Assembly (NCBI RefSeq): GCF_003056725.1
Contig: NZ_QBKZ01000015.1
Location: forward strand, 308,607 to 372,606
DNA: 64,000 nucleotides
Direction: 5' to 3'
DNA from: Mangrovicoccus ximenensis
GTDB lineage: Bacteria > Pseudomonadota > Alphaproteobacteria > Rhodobacterales > Rhodobacteraceae
Program-made: the position numbers and the translations under genes
Shown here: piece after piece, positions 40,477 through 49,726 of the stretch
How positions within the stretch are numbered: position 1 is the first letter of the stretch
How the letters are laid out: the number at the start of each line of letters is the position of its first letter
Notes under the pieces: generated by a model
What the model saw: only the letters and a program-made list of their open reading frames with translations
What the model was told of the DNA's origin: nothing
Database searches by the model: none

Positions 40477-41952
40477 ATGAGAGATTACGGGCATTGGATC
40501 GACGGCGCCGAGCAGGTTCCCGAGGGCACCGGCTGGATCGAGGCGATGGACCCCTTTCGTGGGACGGCCTGGGCGCGCATCCCGCGCGGCCGGCCCGAGG
40601 ATGCCGGGCGCGCCGTCGCCGCCGCGAAGCGTGCCATGACGACAGGGCCTTGGGCGACCATGTCCCAGACCGGGCGCGGCAAGATCCTGCGCCGCATCGG
40701 CGACCTGGTCCTCGAGCATTCCGCCCGCCTCGCCGAGATCGAGGTCCGCGACAACGGCAAGCTGATCGGCGACGTCAGGGGCGCGCTGCAGTTCAAATCC
40801 GACATCTGGACCTATTACGCGGGCTATGCCGACAAGATCGAGGGCGCCGTCATCCCGATCGACAAGCCCGACACGCTGGCGCTGACCTTCCCCGGCCCGG
40901 TCGGCGTCGTGGCGGCGATCACCGCCTGGAACTCGCCGCTGCAGTTCCTCGCCGTGAAATGCGCCCCGGCGCTGGCCGCGGGCTGCGCCGTGGTGGTGAA
41001 GCCCTCGGAGCATTCCTCGGTCAGTTCGCTGGAATTCGCCGCCATCACCCGCGAAGCCGGACTGCCCGACGGCGTGCTGAACGTGGTCACCGGCTTCGGC
41101 CAGGATGTCGGCCCGGCGCTGGTGGAGTCCCCCGACGTCGCGCTGGTGACCTTCACCGGCTCGGACGCGACCGGCGCGCGCATCTACCAGCAGGCCGCGC
41201 GCGGCATGAAGCGGGTGGCGATGGAGCTGGGCGGCAAATCGCCGAACATCATCTTCGAGGATGCCGACCTGGAGGCCGCGGCGGCCGGGGCGATCTCGGG
41301 CATCTTCGGCGCCACCGGCCAGATGTGCACTGCCGGGTCGCGCCTCCTGGTGCAGAACTCGGTGAAGGAGCAGGTCACGCGGCGCCTGCTGGAGATGGCC
41401 CGGACCATCAAGATCGGCGATCCGATGGACCCCGGAACCCAGATGGGCCCGGTCTCCAACAAGCCGCAATTCGACAAGGTAATGGACTATATCGGCATCG
41501 CCCGCGAGGACGGCGCGGAGCTGGCCTTCGGCGGAAGGGCCGCCGAGGGTCCGGGGCTGACCGGCGGGCAGTTCGTCGAGCCGACCATCTTCACCGGCGT
41601 GGAAAACGGCATGCGGATCGCCCAGGAGGAAGTCTTCGGCCCGATCCTGTCGGTGATCGGCTTCGAAGACGAGGCGGATGCCATCCGGATTGCCAACGAC
41701 ATCGATTTCGGCCTCGCCGCCGGGGTCTGGACCAAGGACATGGCGCGGCTGATCCGCATGTGCAAGGCGGTGGAGGCCGGCACGGTCTGGGCCAACACCT
41801 ACCGCACCTACAGCTTCATGGTGCCGTTCGGCGGGCGCAAGCGGTCGGGGATCGGCAAGGAATGGGGGATCGAGGGCATCCGCGACTTCATCGAGACCAA
41901 ATCGGTGATGATCTCCACCGCGACCGCCGCGCCGAGCTTCATCCCGCGCTGA
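40477..41952 (+). CDS. aldehyde dehydrogenase
   Basis: NAD(P)-dependent aldehyde dehydrogenase of 491 residues. Landmarks: ITAWNSPLQFLAVKCAPALA, VVKPSEHSSVSSLEFA (cofactor Lys), VTFTGSDATGARIYQQAA, catalytic Glu in MELGGKSPN, catalytic Cys in GQMCTAGSRL, and EEVFGPILSVIGFEDE. Start ATG 40477 follows GGGAGGAGG; an ATG two codons earlier is possible. A truncated GMC oxidoreductase gene follows, so an alcohol-to-acid oxidation pathway may once have been encoded. Confidence 0.94.
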   Translation: MRDYGHWIDGAEQVPEGTGWIEAMDPFRGTAWARIPRGRPEDAGRAVAAAKRAMTTGPWATMSQTGRGKILRRIGDLVLEHSARLAEIEVRDNGKLIGDVRGALQFKSDIWTYYAGYADKIEGAVIPIDKPDTLALTFPGPVGVVAAITAWNSPLQFLAVKCAPALAAGCAVVVKPSEHSSVSSLEFAAITREAGLPDGVLNVVTGFGQDVGPALVESPDVALVTFTGSDATGARIYQQAARGMKRVAMELGGKSPNIIFEDADLEAAAAGAISGIFGATGQMCTAGSRLLVQNSVKEQVTRRLLEMARTIKIGDPMDPGTQMGPVSNKPQFDKVMDYIGIAREDGAELAFGGRAAEGPGLTGGQFVEPTIFTGVENGMRIAQEEVFGPILSVIGFEDEADAIRIANDIDFGLAAGVWTKDMARLIRMCKAVEAGTVWANTYRTYSFMVPFGGRKRSGIGKEWGIEGIRDFIETKSVMISTATAAPSFIPR

Positions 41953-42052
41953 AGCGGGACAGACTGGCGGCCGGACAGCTCCGGCGGCCATGACCGGCCC
42001 GCATGCCCCGCGCTGCGGGCCGTTGCAGTTTCCGGACCGCCTGCGGCCGCTG

Positions 42053-42068
42053 TCCCCCGACAGGGGGA
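42053..42068. promoter_or_regulatory. TCCCCC-GACA-GGGGGA palindrome upstream of GMC gene
   Basis: A 6-bp perfect stem with a 4-bp centre, 52 bp before the GMC start. It is followed by ATACCGCGGCGCCGGC. It has the form of a dimeric regulator site; the regulator is not identified. Confidence 0.4.
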
Positions 42069-42120
42069 TACCGCGGCGCCGGCCTTCCGCCTAGCCTCGC
42101 AGACAGGGAGAGAGAACATC

Positions 42121-42213
42121 ATGGACGACGAGTTCGACTATATCGTGGTCGGCGCCGGATCGGCAGGCTGCGTGCTGGCCGCCCGGCTTTCGGAGGACCC
42201 GGCCGCGCGCGTG
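42121..42213 (+). pseudogene. GMC oxidoreductase, N-terminal fragment
   Basis: 31 residues: [20 protein letters not shown] then [13 protein letters not shown], the FAD-binding GxGxxG motif of choline/alcohol oxidoreductases. It is preceded by GGGAGAGAG and cut before the expected LEAG. Confidence 0.8.
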
Positions 42214-42215
42214 CT

Positions 42216-42395
42216 GCTCAGGACGCGCTGGCCGCGGCGGGCCTGATGCCGCTGTCCGGGCCGCCGGTCCTGACCGAAGCGCAGCGCGGCACGCTGATGC
42301 CGCTGCATCCGGGTCCGCAGATGCTGCTCTGGCAGGACCGCCGCAAGCGGCAGCGCCATCTGGCGGCCTGGGCGGAGTCGATCCGGGCCTCCTGA
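42216..42395 (+). pseudogene. unidentified C-terminal fragment
   Basis: About 58 residues, [20 protein letters not shown] then AQRGTLMPLHPGPQMLLWQD and RRKRQRHLAAWAESIRAS, ending at a stop. The composition is credible for a real protein tail, but I do not recognise it. It is joined to the GMC start. Confidence 0.3.
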
Positions 42396-42537
42396 CCCGC
42401 TGCGGGCGAGTTTCCTGACCCGGGGCTGACCATGCCCTGACCCCTTCCTGACCCGGGGCGGAAAACCGCCCCGGCCGCTGGACAGACCGTTCCGGGACAC
42501 GGCAACCGGGACCGAACGGGCTGCCAGGGAGGAAAAA

Positions 42538-43165
42538 ATGCTCGCGCTTTCGGGACTCATCATCGTCATCGCAGTGGTCGCGCTCTTGCTCAGCGGTCGG
42601 GCCTCGCCGATCGTCGCGCTGACATTGGTGCCGCTCGTCGGCGCGCTGCTGACCGGCTACGGACCGGACGAGCTGACCGAGTTCTTCTCGGCAGGCCTCG
42701 GCCGGGTGATGCAGGTGGCAACGATGTTCGTCTTCGCCATCGTGTTCTTCGGGGTGATGCAGGATACCGGCCTGTTCCGCCCGGTGATCGACGGGCTGAT
42801 CCGCCTGACCCGCGGCAACGTCGTCTTCGTTGCCATGGGCACGGCGGCAATCGGCATCGCCGCGCATCTCGACGGGGCGGGCGCGACCACCTTCCTGCTG
42901 ACGATCCCGGCACTGCTGCCGCTCTACACCCGGCTCGGGATGAGCCGCTACCTGATGCTGATGCTGCTCGCCACCGGCGCGGGCGTCACCAACATGCTGC
43001 CTTGGGCGGGTCCGCTCGGCCGCGCCGCGGCGGTGACCGGCATCGAGGTGACGGAGCTGTGGCGGCCGCTGATCCCGGTCCAGGTGTCCGGCGTGGTGCT
43101 TCTGCTGGCGCTGGCGGCTTGGCTCGGCCTCCGCGAACGCCGCCGGATCGAGGCTGCCGGATCCG
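42538..43165 (+). pseudogene. CitMHS-family citrate transporter, N-terminal part
   Basis: About 205 of roughly 430 residues: MLALSGLIIVIAVVALLLSG, ASPIVALTLVPLVGALLTGY, MFVFAIVFFGVMQDTGLFRP, HLDGAGATTFLLTIPALLPL and LATGAGVTNMLPWAGPLGRA, all as in metal-citrate/H+ symporters. It is cut after about WLGLRERRRIEA, where the DUF455 piece begins. Start ATG 42538 follows GGGAGGAAAAA. Confidence 0.83.
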
Positions 43166-43169
43166 GCCG

Positions 43170-43850
43170 TCGCGCCCTGAGCGGCCCGAACTCTTGCCGC
43201 CGAAGGACGTGCCGCGGCGCCGTCCGGGCAGCGAGGCCGGGCGCAAGGCGCTCCTGCATGCGGTCGCGCATATCGAGCTGAACGCGGTCGACCTGCACTG
43301 GGACATCATCCCGCGCTTCGCCCATGTGAAGATGCCGATCGGCTTCTACGACGACTGGGTGAAATCGGCCGACGAGGAGTCGAAGCATTTCCGGCTGGTC
43401 TGCGGCTGCCTCGAGGAGCTGGGGAGCCATTACGGCGATCTGCCCGCCCATGCCGGGATGTGGCGCGCCGCCGAGGACACGGCCGGCGATTTCCTCGGCC
43501 GCCTCTCGGTGGTGCCGATGGTGCTGGAGGCGCGCGGGCTCGACGTGACGCCGGGCATGATCGGGGTGTTCCGCAAGGCAGGCATGGAGAGCGCCGTCGC
43601 GGCGCTGGAGACGATCTATGCCGAGGAGGTCGGCCATGTCGCCTATGGCTCGAAATGGTTCAACTTCCTCTGCGGGCGCCACGAGCTGGACCCGAAGGAG
43701 ACCTTCCACGAGCTTGTGCGGAAATACTTCCATGGCGCGCTGAAACCGCCCTTCAACGAGGAAAAGCGCGCCGATGCCGGGCTGCCGCCGGATTTCTACT
43801 GGCCGCTCGCCGAGGAGACCCCGCAGGGCAAGCGCGGCCCGGACGTCTGA
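43170..43850 (+). pseudogene. DUF455 ferritin-like protein, N-terminus missing
   Basis: About 225 residues of the four-helix di-iron-like DUF455 family: HAVAHIELNAVDLHWDIIPR, KSADEESKHFRLVCGCLEEL, LGRLSVVPMVLEARGLDVTP and YAEEVGHVAYGSKWFNFLC, with the Glu and ExxH ligands. The stop is native. The first 40 or so residues are missing at the junction with CitMHS. Function is unknown; some members lie near tRNA-modification genes. Confidence 0.83.
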
Positions 43851-44812
43851 GGCGGCGCCGCGCCCCGGGCCAACCTTGCCCGGCCTCCCTCGGCGCTTCC
43901 CATCTCGGGCCGGGGCCGCGCTCAGGGACCGTTCGCTGTCCCCCGTGCACCGGAACGCACCGGAAAGGGTTTCTGCCCACCCGGCCCCGGCACAGCGGCG
44001 CCCGCAAGAGCCTGTCCTGCAGCCGATCCCGCCCCGACACCGGGCGGCGTCACGGCCCGGTCCCGTCCCGTTGCAGGGCGGTGCTGCGCCAATCCGGGCG
44101 GGAGGCACCATGCCGTGCCCCCGACATGCCAAGTCCGCGGCATGGGCAGACCGGAAAGACGGCGCGCGGAACCGCCAACGGGCAAAGCCGCAATCAGGCC
44201 CGGAGGCAGCGAAGGTCCCCGACCTTTTTCCTCGATACTTCTATGCAGCGGGACACGCGGCCGCAGGCTTGCGCAAGGTGAACAAGGAGGATCAGGACAT
44301 CTTCCGGGAGAGGTCCGGGCAGGCCGCGGCTAATCCCCGGGGGAAAATCGGCAGGCCGGGCGGGCGCCGCACTGCCAGGCGAATGCGATCCCGGCCTGCC
44401 TGTTCCAAAGGGGCTGCCGGGGCTGCCGATACGCAAGGCCACCAGCTTGGCGGCAAGCTTTCCGGAATTCCCGAGGAGCAGATCTGCCCTGCCGGACTTC
44501 AGCTCCCTGTCCCAGTCGCGGAGCGGGACGGGACCGTGGCGCCGGCGGTGCCGCGCAAGTCCGGCAACCAAGGACATCGCCATGTCCTGCAGCGGCGCAT
44601 CTGCCCGTCCCCTACCGGACGGCGAACGGCCCCGGCCTCCAGCTGGAAGACCGCGGCGGATGTCAACCGCGCGCACATGGCGCCGGGAAACGGCGCGGGG
44701 GAGGATGCGCCCGGACCGGCATGGCGGCCCGCTCGCGGCGCGAGATCCGCCTTGGACTTGACGCGGAACGGGAACCGTCCGGGGTGCAGTTCCGCACGCA
44801 GATGGAACTTCG
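43851..44812. other. about 1 kb without a gene
   Basis: No coding pattern, RNA gene or insertion sequence was recognised on either strand. A slightly AT-richer patch lies around 44220-44310. It separates the DUF455 and uracil-DNA glycosylase pieces. Confidence 0.5.
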
Positions 44813-44813
44813 G

Positions 44814-45271
44814 GCGGTCCGGGCGAGGCGCCGGGCCGCGACGAGGACCGGATGGGCCGGCCCTTCGTCGGCCGCGCCGGACAGCTGCTCGACCGGATGC
44901 TGGGCGCGATCGGCCTGTCGCGCGGGGCCCCCGACAGCGCTCAGGCCGTCTACATCACCAATGTCCTGCCCTGGCGGCCGCCGCAGAACCGCGACCCGAA
45001 GCCGGACGAGATGTCAATGCTGCTGCCCTTCCTCGAACGCCATGTCGCGCTCGCCAAGCCCGAGGCGCTGGTGCTGATGGGCAATGCCGCCTGCCAATGC
45101 GTGCTGCAGGCCCGCGGCATCACCAGGCTGCGCGGGAGCTGGACGCAGGGGTTCGGCCTGCCGGTGCTGCCGATGTTCCACCCGGCCTATCTGCTGCGGA
45201 ACCCCCAGGCCAAGCGCGAGGCCTGGGCCGACCTGCTGGAGCTTGCCGCGCATCTGGAGACGCCGCGATGA
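44814..45271 (+). pseudogene. family 4 uracil-DNA glycosylase, N-terminus missing
   Basis: About 150 residues: [20 protein letters not shown] (first active-site motif), [40 protein letters not shown] and the second motif [11 protein letters not shown]. The stop overlaps the next start. The N-terminal region with two of the iron-sulfur cysteines is missing, so this is not functional as given. Confidence 0.83.
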
Positions 45272-45858
45272 AGATCCTCGCCTTTTCCGACCTGCATTGC
45301 GACCGGATTGCCGCGGAACGGCTGGTCGAGGCCTCGGCCGAGGCCGATCTGGTGGTGGGCGCGGGCGATTTCGCCTCGGTGCATCGCGGGCTCGACCGCA
45401 CGATGGAGGCAATCCGCGCCTTCGAGGACAAGGCGCTCTACGTGCCCGGCAACAACGAGACGCTCGAAGCGCTGCGCGCCGCGACCCGCGCGCCGGTGCT
45501 GCATGGCGAGGCGATGGAAATCGGCGGCGTGACCTTTGCCGGGATCGGCGCAGCCGTCCCGCCGCTGCCGCCGCTGCCCTGGCACTCCTATGACCTGACC
45601 GAGGACGAGGCTGCGGCGATGCTGGCCCCGATCGGGGCCGCCGACGTGCTGGTCTGCCACTCGCCGCCCCACGGCATCGCCGACCGACTGGATGACGGGC
45701 GCCGCATCGGCTCCACCGCGCTGCGGGCCGCGATCGAGCGGATCCAGCCGCGGCTGGTCTTCTGCGGCCATATCCATGGCTGCTGGGGCGAGAGCGGCAT
45801 GATCGGCACGTCCCGGGTCCACAATTTGGGCCCCGGCATCAACTGGTTCGAGGTGTGA
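45268..45858 (+). CDS. metallophosphoesterase
   Basis: 196-residue calcineurin-like phosphoesterase. Metal-binding motifs: FSDLHCD, GAGDFAS, GNNE ([11 protein letters not shown]), CHSPPHG and [10 protein letters not shown]. The ATG overlaps the glycosylase stop and the gene ends 1 bp before moaB, so the three form a transcription unit. The substrate is unknown. Confidence 0.9.
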   Translation: MKILAFSDLHCDRIAAERLVEASAEADLVVGAGDFASVHRGLDRTMEAIRAFEDKALYVPGNNETLEALRAATRAPVLHGEAMEIGGVTFAGIGAAVPPLPPLPWHSYDLTEDEAAAMLAPIGAADVLVCHSPPHGIADRLDDGRRIGSTALRAAIERIQPRLVFCGHIHGCWGESGMIGTSRVHNLGPGINWFEV

Positions 45859-45859
45859 G

Positions 45860-46390
45860 ATGGCAGAGCGCAGCTTCATCCAGGTGCGCATCGCGCTCCT
45901 GACCGTCAGCGACACGCGTTCCCTCGCCGAGGACAAGTCCGGCGACCTTCTGGAGGGGCGCATCCGCGAAGCCGGCCACCAGCTGGCCGCGCGCACCATC
46001 CTGCGCGACGAGCGCGCCGAGATCGCGGCGCAGCTGCGCGTCTGGTGCGCCGATCCGGAGATCGACGTGGTGATCTCCACCGGCGGCACCGGGCTGACGG
46101 GCCGCGACGTAACCGTCGAAGCGCACCGGGATGTCTACGAGAAGGAAATCGATGCCTTCGGGACGGTCTTCACCATGGTGTCGATGCAGAAGATCGGCAC
46201 CTCCGCGGTACAGAGCCGCGCAACCGGCGGCGTGGCGAACGGCACCTATCTCTTCGCCCTGCCCGGCAGCAGCGGCGCCTGCCGCGACGCCTGGGACGAG
46301 ATCCTCGGGCGCCAGCTCGACTACCGCCACATGCCGTGCAATTTCGTGGAGATCCTGCCGCGGCTCGACGAGCATCTGCGCCGCAAGTGA
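45860..46390 (+). CDS. moaB: molybdenum cofactor biosynthesis protein B
   Basis: 176-residue MoaB/MogA-fold protein: VSDTRSLAEDKSGDLLEGRI, the nucleotide-binding STGGTGLTGRDVT, VFTMVSMQKIGTSAVQSRAT and FALPGSSGACRDAWDE. It likely adenylylates molybdopterin or binds it. Complete and coupled to the phosphoesterase gene. Confidence 0.93.
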   Translation: MAERSFIQVRIALLTVSDTRSLAEDKSGDLLEGRIREAGHQLAARTILRDERAEIAAQLRVWCADPEIDVVISTGGTGLTGRDVTVEAHRDVYEKEIDAFGTVFTMVSMQKIGTSAVQSRATGGVANGTYLFALPGSSGACRDAWDEILGRQLDYRHMPCNFVEILPRLDEHLRRK

Positions 46391-46439
46391 GCCGCCCGGG
46401 TTGCGGAACCGTTATCGAAGCGTTTCCAAACCTTCTACA

Positions 46440-46583
46440 TCTCTCAGCGCTTCGGCCGGGTCACTTAACCCTCATGCAAGACTGCAGCGCTAATCTCTGC
46501 TGGCCAAGGATGGTTGGCAGGTAGCGAGTGTGGTCCATTCCAGGCCAGGTGGGTGGGGTCCGTCCGAAAGGCGGACCCCTTTT
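46440..46583 (+). ncRNA. candidate small RNA with terminator
   Basis: In the 418-bp gap after moaB, TTAACC (46466) and TAATCT (46491) could be a weak promoter. The segment ends in a strong hairpin: GGGGTCCG/CGGACCCC (46555-46579, 9-nt loop) with four T. No ORF fits. It could instead be the moaB 3' end with its terminator. Confidence 0.4.
46555..46583 (+). terminator. intrinsic terminator downstream of moaB
   Basis: 8-bp perfect stem GGGGTCCG/CGGACCCC with a TCCGAAAGG loop followed by TTTT. It is 165 bp from the moaB stop. Confidence 0.75.
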
Positions 46584-46808
46584 CCGTGTCCGGCCGCTGT
46601 CTCGGATCCGCAGCGGGTCAACCTTCGGACATCCGGAGGCAGACACCGACCGGGGACATGCCCGGCCGCACAATGCAGTCCAATCGGTTCTCGGTGAAAA
46701 TGCGGGCCGCCTTGCGGACCTTGGGGAACCCATGCCGAACCTGAGCGGCGCGGCACGGATCCCGGACGTTCTGTCATGTCCGGACGAACCGGAACCAGGC
46801 GCTGCGGA

Positions 46809-46976
46809 TCAGCCGCGGCTCAGACGCTCGATCTCCTCCTTGAGATGCAGCTTCTGCTTCTTCATGCGGGCGATGTCGTGGTCGCTGACGCCTGGGCTGC
46901 GCTGCGCCTCTTCCACCATTGCCGAGAGAGTTCGGTGCTTCTTCTGAAGTTCCTGGATATGGATCGTCAGGCTCAT
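46809..46976 (-). CDS. DUF465 (YdcH-like) small coiled-coil protein
   Basis: 55 residues: MSLTIHIQELQKKHRTLSAM, then SPGVSDHDIARMKKQKLHLK and EEIERLSRG. The D-x-x-x-x-x-L-KK-KL-LKDEI pattern is the DUF465 hallmark of short helical-hairpin proteins common in proteobacteria. Start at 46976, preceded by GAGAGGAGAC. Function is unknown. Confidence 0.85.
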   Translation of the reverse strand: MSLTIHIQELQKKHRTLSAMVEEAQRSPGVSDHDIARMKKQKLHLKEEIERLSRG

Positions 46977-47094
46977 ATGTCGTCTCCTCTCTTGACTACA
47001 CTTCCCGAGACCAGCACAGGCGGCGATTCATGTCACGTCCCGCTTTGGTGATGGCCCCGGATCGGCACGCTGGCGCCCAGGCGTTACAAAACCT

Positions 47095-47865
47095 TTAATC
47101 TGCAAAGCCGACAAGCGCCTGACCATCGCGGAGCACCGCCTCGATCGGTGCCGAATAGCCGTCCCATGCGTCACCATGCCGCATGCCTTTGTGCATTACC
47201 AAAGCCGGGCGCAGCTGGAATGGCGTTTTCCGTCCTTTTACCGCCCTCAGGAGAAACAATCCTGCGGGGGCGCCGCCGCGCGGCGCGATCGGCAGGACCT
47301 GCACAGCCCCCAGCCGGTGGTCCAGCGCGCAGAGCACTTCGGGCAGCCGCTCGATCCGCTGGATCATGGTCATCACCCCACCGGGGCGCAGCCTGCGCGT
47401 CGCCACCTCGACCCAGTCGGCCAGCCGCGTCTCGCCCGCCCGGGCGATGTCGCGCCCGGCATTGTCCGAGCGGCTGCCCTCCTCGCGGCTGAAATAGGGC
47501 GGGTTCATCATGACATGGTCGAAGTCGAGATTGCGCACCTCTTCGGGCAGCCGCATCAGGTCGGCCTCCACCACCACCAGCTCGGTCGCGCTCTCGGCGG
47601 AATTGCGCCGCGCCAGGGCGGCATAGTCCGGCTGGACCTCGACGCCGCAGAGCCAGAGCTCCTTCACCCGGCGGTGCAGGCAGAGCGAGGCGACCGCCGC
47701 GCCGCAGCCGAGCTCCAGCACGAACTGGCCGGGCTGCGCCGGCACCGCCGCCGCCAGAAGCACGGCATCCACGCCGGTGCGGAACCCCGCCTTCGGCTGC
47801 CAGGCATAGACCTGACCTCCGAGAAACGCGTCATGTGTCAGCTCGATCTCGTCCATGTCTCTCAT
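47095..47865 (-). CDS. tRNA1(Val) (adenine(37)-N6)-methyltransferase-like protein
   Basis: 256-residue SAM-dependent methyltransferase of the YfiC/TrmN6 group. SAM motif I is VLELGCGAAVASLCLHRR, and the N6-adenine motif is NPPYF (MMNPPYFSREEG). C-terminal block MHKGMRHGDAWDGYSAPIEA. The start overlaps the stop of the DUF2007 gene upstream. The target could be tRNA or another RNA. Confidence 0.85.
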   Translation of the reverse strand: MRDMDEIELTHDAFLGGQVYAWQPKAGFRTGVDAVLLAAAVPAQPGQFVLELGCGAAVASLCLHRRVKELWLCGVEVQPDYAALARRNSAESATELVVVEADLMRLPEEVRNLDFDHVMMNPPYFSREEGSRSDNAGRDIARAGETRLADWVEVATRRLRPGGVMTMIQRIERLPEVLCALDHRLGAVQVLPIAPRGGAPAGLFLLRAVKGRKTPFQLRPALVMHKGMRHGDAWDGYSAPIEAVLRDGQALVGFAD

Positions 47866-48077
47866 TCGCTCGGAACTATCTCGTTGTCTCGCAGGACGAT
47901 GGCGGCATGCGCGTAATCGACGTCCCGCACCATGAGACGTCTTGGCAAGACGCCGATCGACCCTTCGAGAACGCTCATGTGGACGTCCATCGGGAAGCAG
48001 TCTATACCCTCCCCATCGAGAAGGGCGGTGGCGAAGGCAATGATCGTAGGATCGGTCGTGCGCAAAAGCTCTCTCAT
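47862..48077 (-). CDS. DUF2007 domain protein
   Basis: 71 residues: MRELLRTTDPTIIAFATALL, DGEGIDCFPMDVHMSVLEGS and LPRRLMVRDVDYAHAAIVLR. DUF2007 proteins are PII-like signal-transducer-fold proteins of unknown role. It precedes the methyltransferase with a 4-bp overlap and diverges from the polyprenyl synthase, a frequent alphaproteobacterial order. Confidence 0.85.
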   Translation of the reverse strand: MRELLRTTDPTIIAFATALLDGEGIDCFPMDVHMSVLEGSIGVLPRRLMVRDVDYAHAAIVLRDNEIVPSE

Positions 48078-48132
48078 GTCAGGCAGTTAAAAATTACCCG
48101 GCAAAGATGTCGAGAGTATTGACGGAAGCGTG

Positions 48133-49134
48133 ATGGGATTGGACGACGCGGCAGTGAAACCACACGAGCAGCTGGCCAGCATTCTGGCCGGCGACATGGA
48201 GGCCGTCGGCGTCCTGATCCGCGAACGCATGGCCTCGGAACATGCCCCGCGCATCCCCGAAGTGACCGCGCATCTGGTCGAGGCGGGCGGCAAGCGGCTG
48301 CGGCCGATGCTGACGCTGGCCGCCGCGCGGCTCTGCGGATACGAGGGCACGGACCATGTCAAGCTGGCCGCGACGGTGGAGTTCATCCACACCGCGACGC
48401 TGCTGCATGACGACGTGGTCGACGAAAGCAGCCAGCGGCGCGGACGGCCCACCGCCAACCTGCTCTGGGACAACAAGTCCTCGGTGCTGGTCGGCGACTA
48501 TCTCTTCGCCCGCTCCTTCCGGCTGATGGTCGAGCCCGGCAACCTGCGGGTGCTGGAGATCCTGTCCGACGCCTCCGCGGTGATCGCCGAGGGCGAGGTG
48601 CTGCAGCTGACCGCCGCCTCGAACCTGGCCACCAGCGAGGAGATCTACCTGAACGTGATCCGCGGCAAGACCGCGGCGCTGTTCTCGGCGGCCTGCGAGG
48701 TCGGCGGCGTCATCGCGGGCGCCCCCGAAGCGCAGGTGAAGGCGCTCTACGGCTATGGCGATGCGCTGGGAATCTGCTTCCAGATTGTCGACGATTTTCT
48801 GGATTACGGCGGCGCGGGCGACGGAATCGGCAAGAACATCGGCGACGACTTCCGCGAGCGCAAGCTGACCCTGCCGGTGATTCGGGCGATCGCCGCCGCG
48901 GACGAGACCGAGCGGGATTTCTGGAAGCGCACCATCGAGCGCGGCCGCCAGGAAGAGGGCGACCTCGAACAGGCGCTGGCGCTGCTGGCAAAGCACGGAA
49001 CGCTGGATTCGACCCGCGCGACCGCGATCGACTGGGCCGGGAAGGCCAAGGCCGCGATCCTGGAGCTGCCGCCGTCGGAGCTGCGCGACGTGCTGCACGA
49101 TCTGGCCGATTACGTGGTCGAACGGGTGATCTGA
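48133..49134 (+). CDS. ispB: polyprenyl diphosphate synthase (octa/decaprenyl)
   Basis: 333-residue trans-prenyltransferase making the ubiquinone side chain. First Asp-rich motif LLHDDVVDES, GGKRLRPML substrate-binding region, GEVLQL, KTAALFSAACEVGG and the second Asp-rich motif QIVDDFLDY. ATG at 48133 is preceded by an in-frame GTG. The chain length (probably ten in Rhodobacterales) cannot be read from sequence. Confidence 0.92.
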   Translation: MGLDDAAVKPHEQLASILAGDMEAVGVLIRERMASEHAPRIPEVTAHLVEAGGKRLRPMLTLAAARLCGYEGTDHVKLAATVEFIHTATLLHDDVVDESSQRRGRPTANLLWDNKSSVLVGDYLFARSFRLMVEPGNLRVLEILSDASAVIAEGEVLQLTAASNLATSEEIYLNVIRGKTAALFSAACEVGGVIAGAPEAQVKALYGYGDALGICFQIVDDFLDYGGAGDGIGKNIGDDFRERKLTLPVIRAIAAADETERDFWKRTIERGRQEEGDLEQALALLAKHGTLDSTRATAIDWAGKAKAAILELPPSELRDVLHDLADYVVERVI

Positions 49135-49156
49135 CCGGCGCCCGTTGCGAATGCCG

Positions 49157-49183
49157 AAGCGCGCCCTCGGGGGCGCGTTTCGC
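49157..49183. terminator. terminator between convergent ispB and ispE
   Basis: A 10-bp stem AAGCGCGCCC/GGGCGCGTTT (one G-T pair) with a TCGG tetraloop, followed by CGCGTTT. It is 22 bp from the ispB stop and could act in both directions. Confidence 0.75.
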
Positions 49184-49209
49184 GTTTCAGCGGACGGAAA
49201 ACCGTGCAG

Positions 49210-49726
49210 CTATAGGAGCTTGCCGCTCTCGACCCACCAGCGCGGCTGGGCCCGCGACAAGAGGGCAGCGGCGCATTGCGCCGCCTCCGCCGACAGGAAC
49301 AGGCCGAAGCAGGTCGCCCCCGATCCCGACATCCGCGACAGCATGCAGCCCGGCTGGCGCGCCAGCGCCGCCAGCACGTCGCCGATCACCGGCGCGAGGG
49401 CTGGCCGCCGCATCCGACGAGCCGCCGCCGATCCCCGCCGCGGCCGGCAGGCGCTTTTCGAGGGTGATGGCCACAGGCGGCGCCCCGGCGAATTCGGCGG
49501 CCTTCCAGACCAGGTTGCGGTCATCTTCCGGCACGCCGGCGGCGCGCGGACCGGTCACCCGCAGCGACATCTCCGCCGCAGGCTCGACCGTGACGCTGTC
49601 TTCGATGGCGGCAAAGGCCACCAGGCTGTCGAGCAGGTGGTAGCCGTCCTCGCGGCGCCCCGTGACATGGAGCGCCAGGTTGATCTTGGCCGGAGCGGCC
49701 TCAGTTGCCTTCGCTGTTGGTTCCAA
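49210..49726 (-). pseudogene. ispE: 4-diphosphocytidyl-2-C-methyl-D-erythritol kinase with internal deletion
   Basis: The N-terminal part has [20 protein letters not shown] and the GHMP phosphate loop [12 protein letters not shown]. Near 49400 it jumps, in another frame, to [20 protein letters not shown] then [14 protein letters not shown] and the native end. About 100 residues in between are missing, including the GADVPFF-type catalytic Asp region. The remaining 170 residues compare with about 280 normally. It lies downstream of the TPR gene as usual. A start codon other than TTG (49726) is not evident. The non-mevalonate pathway is normally essential. Confidence 0.87.

Noticed and set aside
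49390-49410. Programmed frameshift in ispE
   Set aside because: There is no slippery heptamer, and about 100 codons of the family sequence are missing, so it is a deletion.
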